A stretch of 64,000 nt of DNA from Bacteroidales bacterium. Its GTDB lineage: Bacteria; Bacteroidota; Bacteroidia; Bacteroidales; UBA10428. Positions 33,992 through 42,785 of this stretch are shown here, piece after piece (position 1 is the first letter of the stretch; every line of letters starts with the position of its first letter). Where the stretch lies: NCBI GenBank assembly GCA_035299085.1, contig DATGXG010000057.1, forward strand, positions 1 through 64,000. The letters run 5' to 3'. The position numbers and the translations under genes are program-made. The notes beneath the pieces were generated by a model, which worked only from the letters and a program-made list of their open reading frames with translations, ran no database searches and was not told the DNA's origin.

Positions 33992-35059
33992 ATGTTAAGG
34001 CAGCTGTTTTCATATGAAGCGCTTCAGCTTCTGATCTATACCGGGGTGCTCGCAGGAGTGTGCTTTGTTGCAGGAACCGTCATTAATTTCATCGTGTATT
34101 TCATACTCAGCAACTACAACCGCCGGCGAAAATCGGTATTCATCACCCTGTTTATCCGGCACACGAAAAACGCCATTCACCTGTTTACCCCGTTTCTTCT
34201 CATTCTTCTCACTTCACCCCTGTTGAAAGCATACAGCCAATACCCGGTAATTAATAAAGCCGCCATTGTGCTCTTCTATATTTCATTTGCCTGGCTTGTC
34301 ATCAAAATGATCTATGTTTTTACCGATGCTTTGCTGGCAAAACACAACTACAACGTAAAAGATAATCTTACCCAGCGTCGTCTTTACACGCAGATACAGT
34401 TTTTAAAAAGGATAGGTGTAATTGTAGTGATCGTATTATTCGTGTCCATCATCCTCCTTAATTTTGAGGGAATCCGGAAAATCGGCGCCGGAATTCTCAC
34501 TTCAGCCGGTGTGGCAGGTATTATTATAGGATTCGCGGCTCAACGGTCGCTCAGCAATTTACTGGCAGGATTGCAGATTGCATTCAGTCAGCCCATAAAA
34601 ATTGATGACGCTGTGATCGTAGAAAATGAATTCGGGAATGTGGAAGAAATAACGCTTACCTATGTAATCATCAAGATTTGGGATTTACGGCGGCTTGTTG
34701 TTCCTCTGAATTACTTTATTGAAAAACCTTTTCAGAACTGGACAAGAACTTCCGCTGAAATTCTTGGCACGGTTTCGCTGTTTGTGGATTACAAAATGCC
34801 TGTTGAACCGCTCAGGAAGGAACTTACACGACTGCTTGATTCAAATCCGCTGTGGGACCGAAAGACGAATGTTATGCAGGTGATCAATGCAAATGACCGT
34901 ACTGTTGAGGTAAGGGCGCTGATGGGAGCATTAAACGGGGGAGATGCCTGGAATCTCAGGTGTTTTGTAAGAGAGAAACTGCTTGAATTTATACAGGTTA
35001 ATTATCCTGATTGTTTGCCCAAGGTGAGGAACGAGGTGGTAATGAGAGGGGAGAGGTGA
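33992..35059 (+). CDS. mscS: Mechanosensitive ion channel, MscS family
   Basis: A 355-residue protein with four or five N-terminal hydrophobic helices and the MscS pore helix and beta-domain: AGILTSAGVAGIIIGFAAQRSLSNLLAGLQIAFSQPIKIDD, then VEEITLTYVIIKIWDLRRLVVPLNYFIEKPFQNW. The TM3 glycine/alanine pattern that lines the pore is intact. It opens on membrane tension to release solutes. ATG 33992 is chosen; a longer TTG start at 33950 would lie inside the last hairpin. The 3' end runs into a purine-rich stretch and a convergent terminator hairpin. Confidence 0.92.
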   Translation: MLRQLFSYEALQLLIYTGVLAGVCFVAGTVINFIVYFILSNYNRRRKSVFITLFIRHTKNAIHLFTPFLLILLTSPLLKAYSQYPVINKAAIVLFYISFAWLVIKMIYVFTDALLAKHNYNVKDNLTQRRLYTQIQFLKRIGVIVVIVLFVSIILLNFEGIRKIGAGILTSAGVAGIIIGFAAQRSLSNLLAGLQIAFSQPIKIDDAVIVENEFGNVEEITLTYVIIKIWDLRRLVVPLNYFIEKPFQNWTRTSAEILGTVSLFVDYKMPVEPLRKELTRLLDSNPLWDRKTNVMQVINANDRTVEVRALMGALNGGDAWNLRCFVREKLLEFIQVNYPDCLPKVRNEVVMRGER

Positions 35060-35064
35060 AAAGT

Positions 35065-35088
35065 GAGAGGAGTCAATTCACTCCTCTC
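35065..35088. terminator. Hairpin terminator between mscS and the collagen-like gene
   Basis: GAGAGGAGT (35065-35073) and ACTCCTCTC (35080-35088) form a perfect 9-bp stem with a 6-nt loop, followed on the plus strand by a pyrimidine tract. It lies between convergent genes. Confidence 0.65.
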
Positions 35089-35111
35089 TCTTCTCTCCTC
35101 TTTCTTCTTTC

Positions 35112-35708
35112 TTACTGGATGTTCTGGTAACCCTGTTTATTTACGTTAAGGTTGAAACGTTTTACAACAGCGTTATAATCTTTAATATCCACCATATCTT
35201 TCAACCTGGCCAGAGGAATACCTTCAAAGATAACCACCTTGAATGACATCATGTTTTCCGGAGCATATGTGTCATTCACACCGTCAAGAATTTCCTTGTA
35301 AAGGAGGTCAAGGCCGCCTACATAGGCATCGAAATCCATATAAATTGTAAATCCGTTGTCCACATAAGTATAGGGAAGGAGATTGAAACTCTTGGGATCC
35401 AATTCAATAAGCCGATAAACAAGCACTGCACCGTTGTAGTAAATGTCATCGGTTATTTCGGGAACATCAAGATATACCCTGAAGCCATCGGCGTCTCCCT
35501 GCCATTCATCGGCATTCACATCATATATGGCAGAATAGGCAGAAAGTCCATCTTGTCCATCTTGTCCATCTTGTCCATCCTGTCCGTCCAGTCCGTCAAA
35601 ACCACGAGGTCCTCTCGGGCCTACGCATTGTGTGAGAATAAGCAGCATGGAAAGAAGAGTTGCTGTCCGGATCATTCCGGATTGAGAACGAAAAGTAATT
35701 GTTTTCAT
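35112..35708 (-). CDS. Lipoprotein with collagen-like GQD repeat
   Basis: A 198-residue protein. The ATG at 35708 is followed within 11 residues by an internal Met and the hydrophobic run LLSMLLILTQC, a lipoprotein signal with a Cys near residue 36. Directly after the Cys come the collagen-like triplets GPRGPRGFDGLDGQDGQDGQDGQDG (Gly every third residue), about 24 residues. A C-terminal domain of about 135 residues is not recognised. The Gly-Gln-Asp stretch is encoded by near-identical 9-bp units (35551-35590), so its length may vary by slippage. This layout (lipobox, short collagen-like stalk, globular tip) suits a surface-exposed spacer. Confidence 0.78.
   Translation of the reverse strand: MKTITFRSQSGMIRTATLLSMLLILTQCVGPRGPRGFDGLDGQDGQDGQDGQDGLSAYSAIYDVNADEWQGDADGFRVYLDVPEITDDIYYNGAVLVYRLIELDPKSFNLLPYTYVDNGFTIYMDFDAYVGGLDLLYKEILDGVNDTYAPENMMSFKVVIFEGIPLARLKDMVDIKDYNAVVKRFNLNVNKQGYQNIQ
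35551..35590. repeat. In-frame 9-bp repeat encoding GQD triplets
   Basis: Four to five copies of a CTTGTCCAT-like 9-mer on the plus strand encode Gly-Gln-Asp triplets on the minus strand. The period keeps the frame open, so copy-number change would only lengthen or shorten the collagen-like stalk. Confidence 0.85.
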
Positions 35709-35848
35709 ATAGAGGGAGTTTGTATTTGTTAATGAATAATCAAGAATCATACCAGCTTTTAAAATGAAAGATAAACAAAAGCTCAATACGTGTTGTTGTA
35801 AAGACAATAATAAAACTAAACTGTTGCAGATAGAGCAGCATAAGCATA

Positions 35849-37108
35849 GTGAATAAACCCGTTTTTTCGAAATACCAGGTCTTTGTCATCGCGTTATTGG
35901 CTCTGCTTCAATTTACGGTAGTTCTCGATTTCATTGTACTCTCTCCCTTAGGCGCCCAATTAATGAGGGTACTGCATCTGACCACATCCCAATTCGGTAT
36001 GGCTGTTTCGGGTTACGCCTTCAGTGCCGGCATATCCGGTATCCTGGCGGCAGGATTTGCCGACCAGTTTGACCGTCGTAAATTGCTGATATTCTTTTAC
36101 AGCGGTTTTATAGCAGGGACTTTCTTATGCAGCATTGCTCCTGATTATCATTTTCTCTTAATGGCAAGAATTATCACCGGCCTGTTCGGCGGGGTGATCA
36201 GTTCGATAAGCTTTGCTATCATTACCGATATTTTCAGGATGGAGGTACGCGGCAGAGTGCTGGGGTTCGTGCAAATGGCATTTGCCACAAGCCAGGTGAT
36301 GGGAGTGCCGGTTAGTCTTTATTTTGCCAACCGTGTCGGATGGCATGCTCCTTTCTTCCTGATAACGGCCGTGAGTGTAATTGAAATGGCAGTGATCATT
36401 TTCTTCATGAAGCCGGTTAACAAACACCTCGAAATCCAGAAAGATACAACCGCTTTCCGGCACCTCATCAATACTGCCGTTCACCCGAATTACGTGCTGG
36501 CATTTGGAACAAACATCCTGCTGATAACAGGAGGTTATATGCTGATGCCTTTTGGAAGTGCCTTCAGTGTAAATAACCTCGGCATTGCCATAAAGGATCT
36601 GCCGCTGCTTTATTTTATTACCGGTGTCTTTTCAATGATTTCAGGCCCTTTAATAGGCAGGTTGACCGATGCCATCGGTAAATTGAAAGTGTTTGTGTTT
36701 GGATCCATTTTATCAGTTTTTATTATATTGATATATTGTAATTTAGGACCTTCAAAACTCTGGTTCGTGACCTTTTTGAATACAATCATGATGATTGGCA
36801 TTCTTTCAAGGATTATTTCATCCTCTGCGCTGATGACAGCTGTGCCTGAAAAAGAACAACGAGGTGCTTTTATGGGAATCAATTCGTCCATACAACAGGT
36901 GGCAGGAGGCGTGGCTTCGGTAATTGCCGGGTTAATCATTGTGCAGAACAGCAGGGGTGCTTTAAAACATTATGATACCATTGGGTATATTGTGTCCGCT
37001 TCCATGCTCATCAGTATGTTTCTGATGAGGATCATTAACCGGTATGTCCACCGGAAATCACGGCAGGAGCAGCCTGCTGAATTCAGTCCCGTACCTGCAG
37101 AATTTTAA
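35849..37108 (+). CDS. Major facilitator superfamily drug-efflux-like transporter
   Basis: A 419-residue protein with 12 predicted helices. The loop 2-3 motif A is GFADQFDRRKLLIF. ARIITGLFGGVISS (motif B region) and the second-half motif GRLTDAIGKLKVF follow. The pattern resembles DHA1-type proton-coupled efflux (AraJ/sugar-efflux-like), but the substrate is unknown. The start is a GTG at 35849. Confidence 0.85.
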   Translation: MNKPVFSKYQVFVIALLALLQFTVVLDFIVLSPLGAQLMRVLHLTTSQFGMAVSGYAFSAGISGILAAGFADQFDRRKLLIFFYSGFIAGTFLCSIAPDYHFLLMARIITGLFGGVISSISFAIITDIFRMEVRGRVLGFVQMAFATSQVMGVPVSLYFANRVGWHAPFFLITAVSVIEMAVIIFFMKPVNKHLEIQKDTTAFRHLINTAVHPNYVLAFGTNILLITGGYMLMPFGSAFSVNNLGIAIKDLPLLYFITGVFSMISGPLIGRLTDAIGKLKVFVFGSILSVFIILIYCNLGPSKLWFVTFLNTIMMIGILSRIISSSALMTAVPEKEQRGAFMGINSSIQQVAGGVASVIAGLIIVQNSRGALKHYDTIGYIVSASMLISMFLMRIINRYVHRKSRQEQPAEFSPVPAEF

Positions 37109-37118
37109 TACTACATCA

Positions 37119-37658
37119 ATGAATACATATGCTGTTTTTCTCAGGGGCATTAATATAGGCGGACATACCCGGATCAGTATGCAACAACTTAAACAGGAAC
37201 TGACATCAAAAGGATTTTCCAACGTGAAGACCCATTTGAACAGCGGAAATCTGATTGTCACCAAGCTTTTGAATGCCACGCAAACGGCATCTGAAATAGC
37301 CGGCATCATTAAAACTCAATTTAATTCGGACGTTGAAGTATTTGTAAAAACCAGTCAGGAAATGGAACAGATACTTGAAAAAGATCCTTTTAAACCGGAT
37401 GAAGCCTCCGATGCCTCTAAGAAGATTGTGTTCCTGTTATCGGAAAAGATTAAAGATACGGATCTTTCCAGGGCATTAGAAAACCAGAAATTTGAAGAAA
37501 AATGGTTTGTTTCAGGTGATGTGATGTTTGTGTATTATCCGAATGGTTCTGGGACATCAAAATTCACAATAAACCTTATTGAACGCAAAATGAAAATAAA
37601 GGCCACCGGAAGGAATTGGAATACAATGACGGCAATGGTTAAGAAAATGAAAGAATGA
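37119..37658 (+). CDS. DUF1697 protein
   Basis: A 179-residue protein beginning MNTYAVFLRGINIGGHTRISMQQLKQEL, the invariant start of DUF1697. NVKTHLNSGNLIV and the C-terminal IERKMKIKATGRNWNTMTAMVKK complete the family match. The function is uncharacterised. The ATG at 37119 is chosen over a longer frame that would overlap the MFS gene. The stop TGA is part of an 8-mer tandem array. Confidence 0.88.
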   Translation: MNTYAVFLRGINIGGHTRISMQQLKQELTSKGFSNVKTHLNSGNLIVTKLLNATQTASEIAGIIKTQFNSDVEVFVKTSQEMEQILEKDPFKPDEASDASKKIVFLLSEKIKDTDLSRALENQKFEEKWFVSGDVMFVYYPNGSGTSKFTINLIERKMKIKATGRNWNTMTAMVKKMKE

Positions 37659-37721
37659 AGGAATGAAAGAATGAAAGAATGAAAGAATGAAGGAATGAAA
37701 GAATGAAAGAATGAAAGAATG
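37644..37721. repeat. 8-mer tandem array (AGAATGAA) starting in the last codons of the DUF1697 gene
   Basis: Almost ten copies of AGAATGAA/GGAATGAA run from 37644 to 37721. The array overlaps the last codons and the TGA stop (37656-37658), and each unit contains a TGA. The 8-bp period gives stops in every frame. Minus-strand frames across it are artefacts of the repeat. Confidence 0.92.
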
Positions 37722-37734
37722 TAGGCTGGTAGCA

Positions 37735-39804
37735 TCATCCGTCCAGGTAATTATCAATGACCTTCATAAACGATTTTCTTTCAATTGGCTTTGATAAATA
37801 CTGGTCAAACCGTGAGTTCTTTTCATTGTCTGCCGCTTCATAGGCAACAAAAGCAGTCTGGGCTATTACAGGCAGCTCAGGCCGTAAATCCTTAATGATT
37901 TCAGTAGCTTTATAGCCGTCCATTTCCGGAAGTTTAAGGTCCATAATCACAACGGAAATGTCAGGGTATGACTTTACCATATCAACAGCCTCTCGTCCGT
38001 TAGTCGCGTGAATAATCCGGGCGCTTGTGGGCATAAGAATTTCCTCAATATACCGGTAATTGTAAATTTCATCTTCCACAACCAGGATGACATGATTCTT
38101 CCAGTCGTAATTGCCGCTTATGTTCGGCTCCTTATGTTTGCTGAGATCTTTTTTCTCCGGGTTATAAGGTATCGTAAAAGTGAACGTAGATCCCTTATTA
38201 GGAATTGAGCTGATGCTCATCTTACCGCCAAGCTTTTCAACAAGTGCCTTTGAAATGGACAACCCCAGTCCGTTGCCTCCGTAATTCCTGCTCATGGTGT
38301 TCTCCACCTGCCGGAACGGCTCAAAAATTGTTTGCTGAAATTCGGGATCAATGCCAATCCCGGTATCTTTCACATAAAAAATGACCTGTTCATTGGCAAT
38401 TCGTGCAGCGAATTCAATTTTACCTTCATGTGTGAATTTGATGGCATTGTTCAGCAGGTTACTGAGGATTTGTCTTACCCTGCCGGCATCCGTCTGTGTA
38501 TAAATTTCTTCAGCTGAATTATTGATATTGAGGATCAATTCAAGATTTTTCAATGAAGCTTCCTTTTTAAACTGAATGAACAGTTCGTTCAGCAATTTGG
38601 TGATGTTCACATTTTCCTGCGTCAATGCAATCTGTCCCGCCACTATCTGTGATATCTCCAGGATATCACTGATTGTTGTCAGCAATTGCTTACCACTGGC
38701 TTCAATGATATCCACAAATTCATCGGTACGGTTTTTTGAGAGTTCCTTGTTTTTCAGGAATGATGAAAAACCAAGTATGGCGTTCAGCGGAGTCCTTATT
38801 TCATGACTCATATTGGCAAGGAATGCGGATTTCAGCCTGTCGGATTCTTCAGCCTTGTTCTTTGAACGGGTTAATTCATCATTCATCCGTTTGATTCTTT
38901 CGAGGCTGTTTGAAATATCCTCATTCAGCAGCATATACTGCTTGTTGAGAGCTTCATATTCAAGATTCTGCTTCTTCAGGTTCTGTTCACTTTCAAGCAG
39001 GGCCGATTCCATTTTCTTCCTGTCCGTAATATCGTGTGCAATGCAGATCAACCCGGTGATATTATTGTTCGGATCGATAAACGGTATTTTACCCATGTTG
39101 AACCAGTGCTGGTTTCCACCGGTATCCATTATCTCCTCTTCATAATTCAGATGGGCTTTGCCGCTTTGCAGTACGGCGAGGTCTGACGCATGGCTCCGCT
39201 TTCCATATTCGCCGGGATAAATCTCAAGATCGGTCTTCCCTTTTATTTCATCTTCCGATTTGTACCCGGCAAATTTTACATCAGCAACATTTGCCACAAT
39301 CCTTCTGCATTCCATATCCTTAATATTGATCAGGTCAGGCATGCTGTCGATAAGGATCCTGAGCAGATGCTGTTCAATCCGGAGTGATTCTTCAGCATGT
39401 CTTTTCTGCACTCGGTTCTGCGCTTCACGCAATTCGCGCTTAAGAACCGGAACCAGTCGGGTCAGGTTACTTTTCATAATATAATCATGTACACCTGCTT
39501 TCATGATCTCCACAGCTGTTTCTTCACCAATGGCGCCTGAAATCACTATAATGGGTATATCCAGGTGTTCTTCTTTATATACGGCAAGAACTTCAAGTGC
39601 TGTAAAGGAGGGCAGGAAATAATCAGATAGTATGCAATCCCAGACTTTATGTTTTAGGGCATCTTTGAGGGCATCAGGGGTATCGACCCGTTCATACAAC
39701 ACGTCGAATCCGCCCTGATTTAAAGTTTCTATTTCCAATACGGCATCGCCCTTATTATCTTCAATAATCAGGACATGAATTGATTGATTTGCGTCAGAAC
39801 TCAT
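37735..39804 (-). CDS. Hybrid sensor kinase: REC-PAS-coiled coil-HisKA-HATPase-REC
   Basis: A 689-residue soluble kinase. The receiver (about 8-125; ILSDYFLPSFTAL with the phospho-Asp), PAS (about 150-265), a coiled-coil linker (about 265-325), HisKA with FLANMSHEIRTPLNAILG (about 335), HATPase (KDTGIGIDPE, GLGLSISKALVEKLGG) and C-terminal receiver (VVIMDLKLPEMDGY) are all present. It differs from the kinase at 23355 in its linker and has no adjacent response regulator. A Y-box or output domain is absent, so the signal must be passed to another protein. Confidence 0.92.
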   Translation of the reverse strand: MSSDANQSIHVLIIEDNKGDAVLEIETLNQGGFDVLYERVDTPDALKDALKHKVWDCILSDYFLPSFTALEVLAVYKEEHLDIPIIVISGAIGEETAVEIMKAGVHDYIMKSNLTRLVPVLKRELREAQNRVQKRHAEESLRIEQHLLRILIDSMPDLINIKDMECRRIVANVADVKFAGYKSEDEIKGKTDLEIYPGEYGKRSHASDLAVLQSGKAHLNYEEEIMDTGGNQHWFNMGKIPFIDPNNNITGLICIAHDITDRKKMESALLESEQNLKKQNLEYEALNKQYMLLNEDISNSLERIKRMNDELTRSKNKAEESDRLKSAFLANMSHEIRTPLNAILGFSSFLKNKELSKNRTDEFVDIIEASGKQLLTTISDILEISQIVAGQIALTQENVNITKLLNELFIQFKKEASLKNLELILNINNSAEEIYTQTDAGRVRQILSNLLNNAIKFTHEGKIEFAARIANEQVIFYVKDTGIGIDPEFQQTIFEPFRQVENTMSRNYGGNGLGLSISKALVEKLGGKMSISSIPNKGSTFTFTIPYNPEKKDLSKHKEPNISGNYDWKNHVILVVEDEIYNYRYIEEILMPTSARIIHATNGREAVDMVKSYPDISVVIMDLKLPEMDGYKATEIIKDLRPELPVIAQTAFVAYEAADNEKNSRFDQYLSKPIERKSFMKVIDNYLDG

Positions 39805-39944
39805 AGTAATGCAGTTTTTTGCTCACCCGCCGGGTGCTTATTAATTACCGATAAAATTGAAAATGGCGGAAGTAAATCCTGCCTCTTGTGAAGAGGTTTA
39901 TTTATAACCAACGTGTCGGAACTTTGTTTACAGAAATTACCAAA

Positions 39945-42743
39945 TCAGGCCTCTTTTTCTGCTTCGGCAATAAGAAATTCGGTAAGGTTTGTGCTATGGT
40001 CAAGATGCATCTTCGTCCTGAGCCTGTATCTTCCGATTTCAACGGCTCTTCCTGAAATATTAAGCAGGTGGGCAATTTCCTTTGTGGAGAAATTCATTCT
40101 CAGGTAGGAACACAACCTGAGATCATTTGGCGTGAGGTTAGGGAATTTTTCTTTTAATCTTCTGAAAAAACCTTCCTGTGACATTTTCAGGTTATTCATC
40201 ACAGTCTTCCATTCCTCTGTTTGTGAATCAAGTCCTTCGTTTATGATCCTTTCCATTTCCTTCACAAACTTTACAGGGTATTTGGCTGAAACTTCCTTTA
40301 AGGAATCAATCTGGTACTGCAATTCTTTCAGGATCTCCGTTTTGCGTATGAGGTAGCGCATGGTAAGCATCAGCTCAAAACTTTTGTAATCGAGTTCATT
40401 TTCGAGCTTGTTCTTTCTTACCTCGTATTCAATAATCTGTCGCTGCCTGTTCAATTCCGATTTGAAAATTCTTATAATAAGAAGCGTAAGTCCGGCCAGG
40501 GCTATCAAATAAGCACCGAGCGCCACCATGCTGATGTACCAAGGGCGCTTAATAGTGAAAGCAAACTCAGTGATTTCATTTCCCTCATCCGACTTCACCT
40601 GGACGGTATAACTGCCATGGTGAAGGTTCAGAAATGAGAAATTATCGGTTACAAGTGTGCGCCACTTCGGATCGATTTGAGGAACCCGGTAAAGGATCAC
40701 ATTTTCCCCGGTTCCGTATCCATTCGGATCTGCAATAAAAACTGTAAGATTATTATCCCGGTTAGGAATGGTTATCCGGCCTTTCCACGGTGTTAAAATA
40801 AGTGTTTGAGATTTGCCGCTGAATGAGGTATGAGCGATGAGCGGGGGCTTTCTTTCTGTGTAGCCCCGGGTTTCACGCATATTCAGTATTGAGAAAGCCT
40901 GCCGGGTGGGTATCAGCAGGTTGTGTTGATCAAGTGCTATGATCTGCTGTTCTCGCCCCGGGAGATCAGTATACCGTTGAAGAAGTTCCCTTATTTTACG
41001 GGCTTCGAAGGACCTCGATATTTCAAACAAAGCGATCTTATCTTCAAGGATAAACCAGTACCTGTTTTTTTCCTGGTGAATGATCCTTGTGGATCGTGCA
41101 TATTCTCCCAGTCCTTTTTCAAGTTCCTTTACAGGGAAGAATTTTTTATTCTCCGCATCGAACGAAAAGATATGGCGGGTATTCATGAATACCACCTGGT
41201 TATTAATGGACGAAATGGTAATCTTTCCCGACTGGTTGTCAAGTGTGCTGAAATACTCTGAATTCACCACCGAATCGGTATTATCATTGAGCTCAAGCCT
41301 GTAAATGCCGTTCTGATGATGAACAGCCCACACATACCCGAGATAATCCACTTCAATGTACCTTGTGGGCTCGCCAAAACCTTCGACCCTGTGGGAGTAA
41401 TACCAGTTACCGGGTTGATTTTTTCTGAATACAACAATCCCGGTATATGTTCCCTGAAGAAGGTCATCATGGTAACCGGCAAAGCACCATCCTCCTGTTA
41501 CATTCGACATTTTGGTGACTGACCTGTCATTGATGATAAACGTTCCTTCATTATGCCCGCAGAATAAACGGTTATCATATTCGAAGATATTCCAGACCTG
41601 TCCCTGGGTTCCTGAAACGAGAGAGAGGTTTGTAAATGAAAAATCGCCATCCTGTTCTGAAAGGTCGGCTGCAAAAAGGCCATGATTGGTGCCGAAATAG
41701 ATTAGGTTATTTTTCCGGAGCAGGCTGTAAATGGTTCCAAGCCTTCCGTTTTTATCTGCAAACTGTTTATACCGTGAATCGGGGTTTATGCAGTTAATCC
41801 CTTCATCGAGCCCTGCCCATATGTTGTTTCGGTTGTCTTTATAAAGGGATAATACGGTGTTGTTATTCAGTCCGTTTGAATAATTGTATACTTTAAGAAT
41901 GTCGCCATTTGCATTGCTGAGAACAATGCCATTCAGTATGGTTCCGAATACAAAAAGGGAATCGCCGGAGCTGATTCCTGCATTGCAGGTATACACACTG
42001 AGAAATCTCGATAATTCTCCGGGCAGAAAGTCAAATGAGCTGCCGTCGTACGTATAGATTCCGTCCTTTGCTGTGCACACCCAAAAACCGGATGGCCTTT
42101 GGATCAGGGCAAGCACTTCACGTACAGCAAACAGATTGCTTCCTTCGATAAATACAAAATGATTCCCGTCAAAATAGTACAATCCCTTTCCGAGCGCCTG
42201 CACGATAAACCGGTCGCCAACCCTGAACATGAACAGCATGATGGCGGGAGCAGAAATGGTTTTTACTGATTGGCCCTTTAACGCATAAATGGTTGTAAAC
42301 GATTGAAAATAGATGGTCCCGTTTAGTTCAAGAATATTCCAGATTTCATCGTTTTTAGGAACCCGGATTCCTTTGGTGAGTGAACTGTAAACCAAACCGC
42401 CATTGCCATCGGGTTTCCACATGCCGAAATCTTCAAATGATCCGGTATAAATGATTCCCGAAGGTGAAGCATAAACCGAGCGGATTCCCTGTTGCGAAGG
42501 TAATTTGTAAACTCTTGAGCTTAAACCGTTATACGCGACCAGTCCGGTTGAATTGGCAAAATACATATACCCGCTCAGCGGATCCTGGCTTATTTCCCAG
42601 TTCTGGTTGTCAACCGGCAGGCGGCTTGACAGGAGAGCGGGAATAATATCAGGACTCGACTGCCACTGCGCGGCAGCGTTTGTTAACGCAAAGCAAAACA
42701 ATAGAAAAGGGAACCGTTTGAATTTTCCCCTGGGGTAAAACAT
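39945..42743 (-). CDS. Membrane-spanning regulator: beta-propeller, Y_Y_Y and LuxR-type HTH
   Basis: A 932-residue protein. A signal peptide (about 1-25) is followed by two-component-regulator propeller repeats (about 40-640; NILELNGTIYF, GYVWAVHHQNGIYRLEL and others) and a Y_Y_Y domain (about 670-760, IDPKWRTLVTDNFSFLNLHHGSYTVQV). Then come one transmembrane helix (about 765-790), a coiled coil and a C-terminal LuxR/GerE HTH (LTPNDLRLCSYLRMNFSTKEIAHLLNISGRAVEIGRYRLRTKM). There is no kinase domain, so periplasmic ligand binding is passed straight to a DNA-binding domain. It follows the PUL genes and is probably their sensor. Start ATG 42743 gives the signal peptide. Confidence 0.88.
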   Translation of the reverse strand: MFYPRGKFKRFPFLLFCFALTNAAAQWQSSPDIIPALLSSRLPVDNQNWEISQDPLSGYMYFANSTGLVAYNGLSSRVYKLPSQQGIRSVYASPSGIIYTGSFEDFGMWKPDGNGGLVYSSLTKGIRVPKNDEIWNILELNGTIYFQSFTTIYALKGQSVKTISAPAIMLFMFRVGDRFIVQALGKGLYYFDGNHFVFIEGSNLFAVREVLALIQRPSGFWVCTAKDGIYTYDGSSFDFLPGELSRFLSVYTCNAGISSGDSLFVFGTILNGIVLSNANGDILKVYNYSNGLNNNTVLSLYKDNRNNIWAGLDEGINCINPDSRYKQFADKNGRLGTIYSLLRKNNLIYFGTNHGLFAADLSEQDGDFSFTNLSLVSGTQGQVWNIFEYDNRLFCGHNEGTFIINDRSVTKMSNVTGGWCFAGYHDDLLQGTYTGIVVFRKNQPGNWYYSHRVEGFGEPTRYIEVDYLGYVWAVHHQNGIYRLELNDNTDSVVNSEYFSTLDNQSGKITISSINNQVVFMNTRHIFSFDAENKKFFPVKELEKGLGEYARSTRIIHQEKNRYWFILEDKIALFEISRSFEARKIRELLQRYTDLPGREQQIIALDQHNLLIPTRQAFSILNMRETRGYTERKPPLIAHTSFSGKSQTLILTPWKGRITIPNRDNNLTVFIADPNGYGTGENVILYRVPQIDPKWRTLVTDNFSFLNLHHGSYTVQVKSDEGNEITEFAFTIKRPWYISMVALGAYLIALAGLTLLIIRIFKSELNRQRQIIEYEVRKNKLENELDYKSFELMLTMRYLIRKTEILKELQYQIDSLKEVSAKYPVKFVKEMERIINEGLDSQTEEWKTVMNNLKMSQEGFFRRLKEKFPNLTPNDLRLCSYLRMNFSTKEIAHLLNISGRAVEIGRYRLRTKMHLDHSTNLTEFLIAEAEKEA

Positions 42744-42747
42744 GTAG

Positions 42748-42785
42748 TTTTTTGTATTTCTCTGGTCAGAGTAAAAATACAAAAA
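42748..42785. terminator. Long imperfect palindrome between the GH144 and regulator genes
   Basis: TTTTTTGTATTT (42748-42759), CTCTG, GT, CAGAG (42767-42771), TA, then AAAATACAAAAA (42774-42785). The arms are nearly complementary. It fills the 42-bp gap between the GH144 stop (42786) and the regulator start (42743). It could be a bidirectional terminator or an operator for autoregulation. Confidence 0.6.

Noticed and set aside
37535..37757. Minus-strand frames rich in Ser-Phe-His repeats
   Set aside because: They are translations of the AGAATGAA tandem repeat and overlap DUF1697; no initiation signal or domain.
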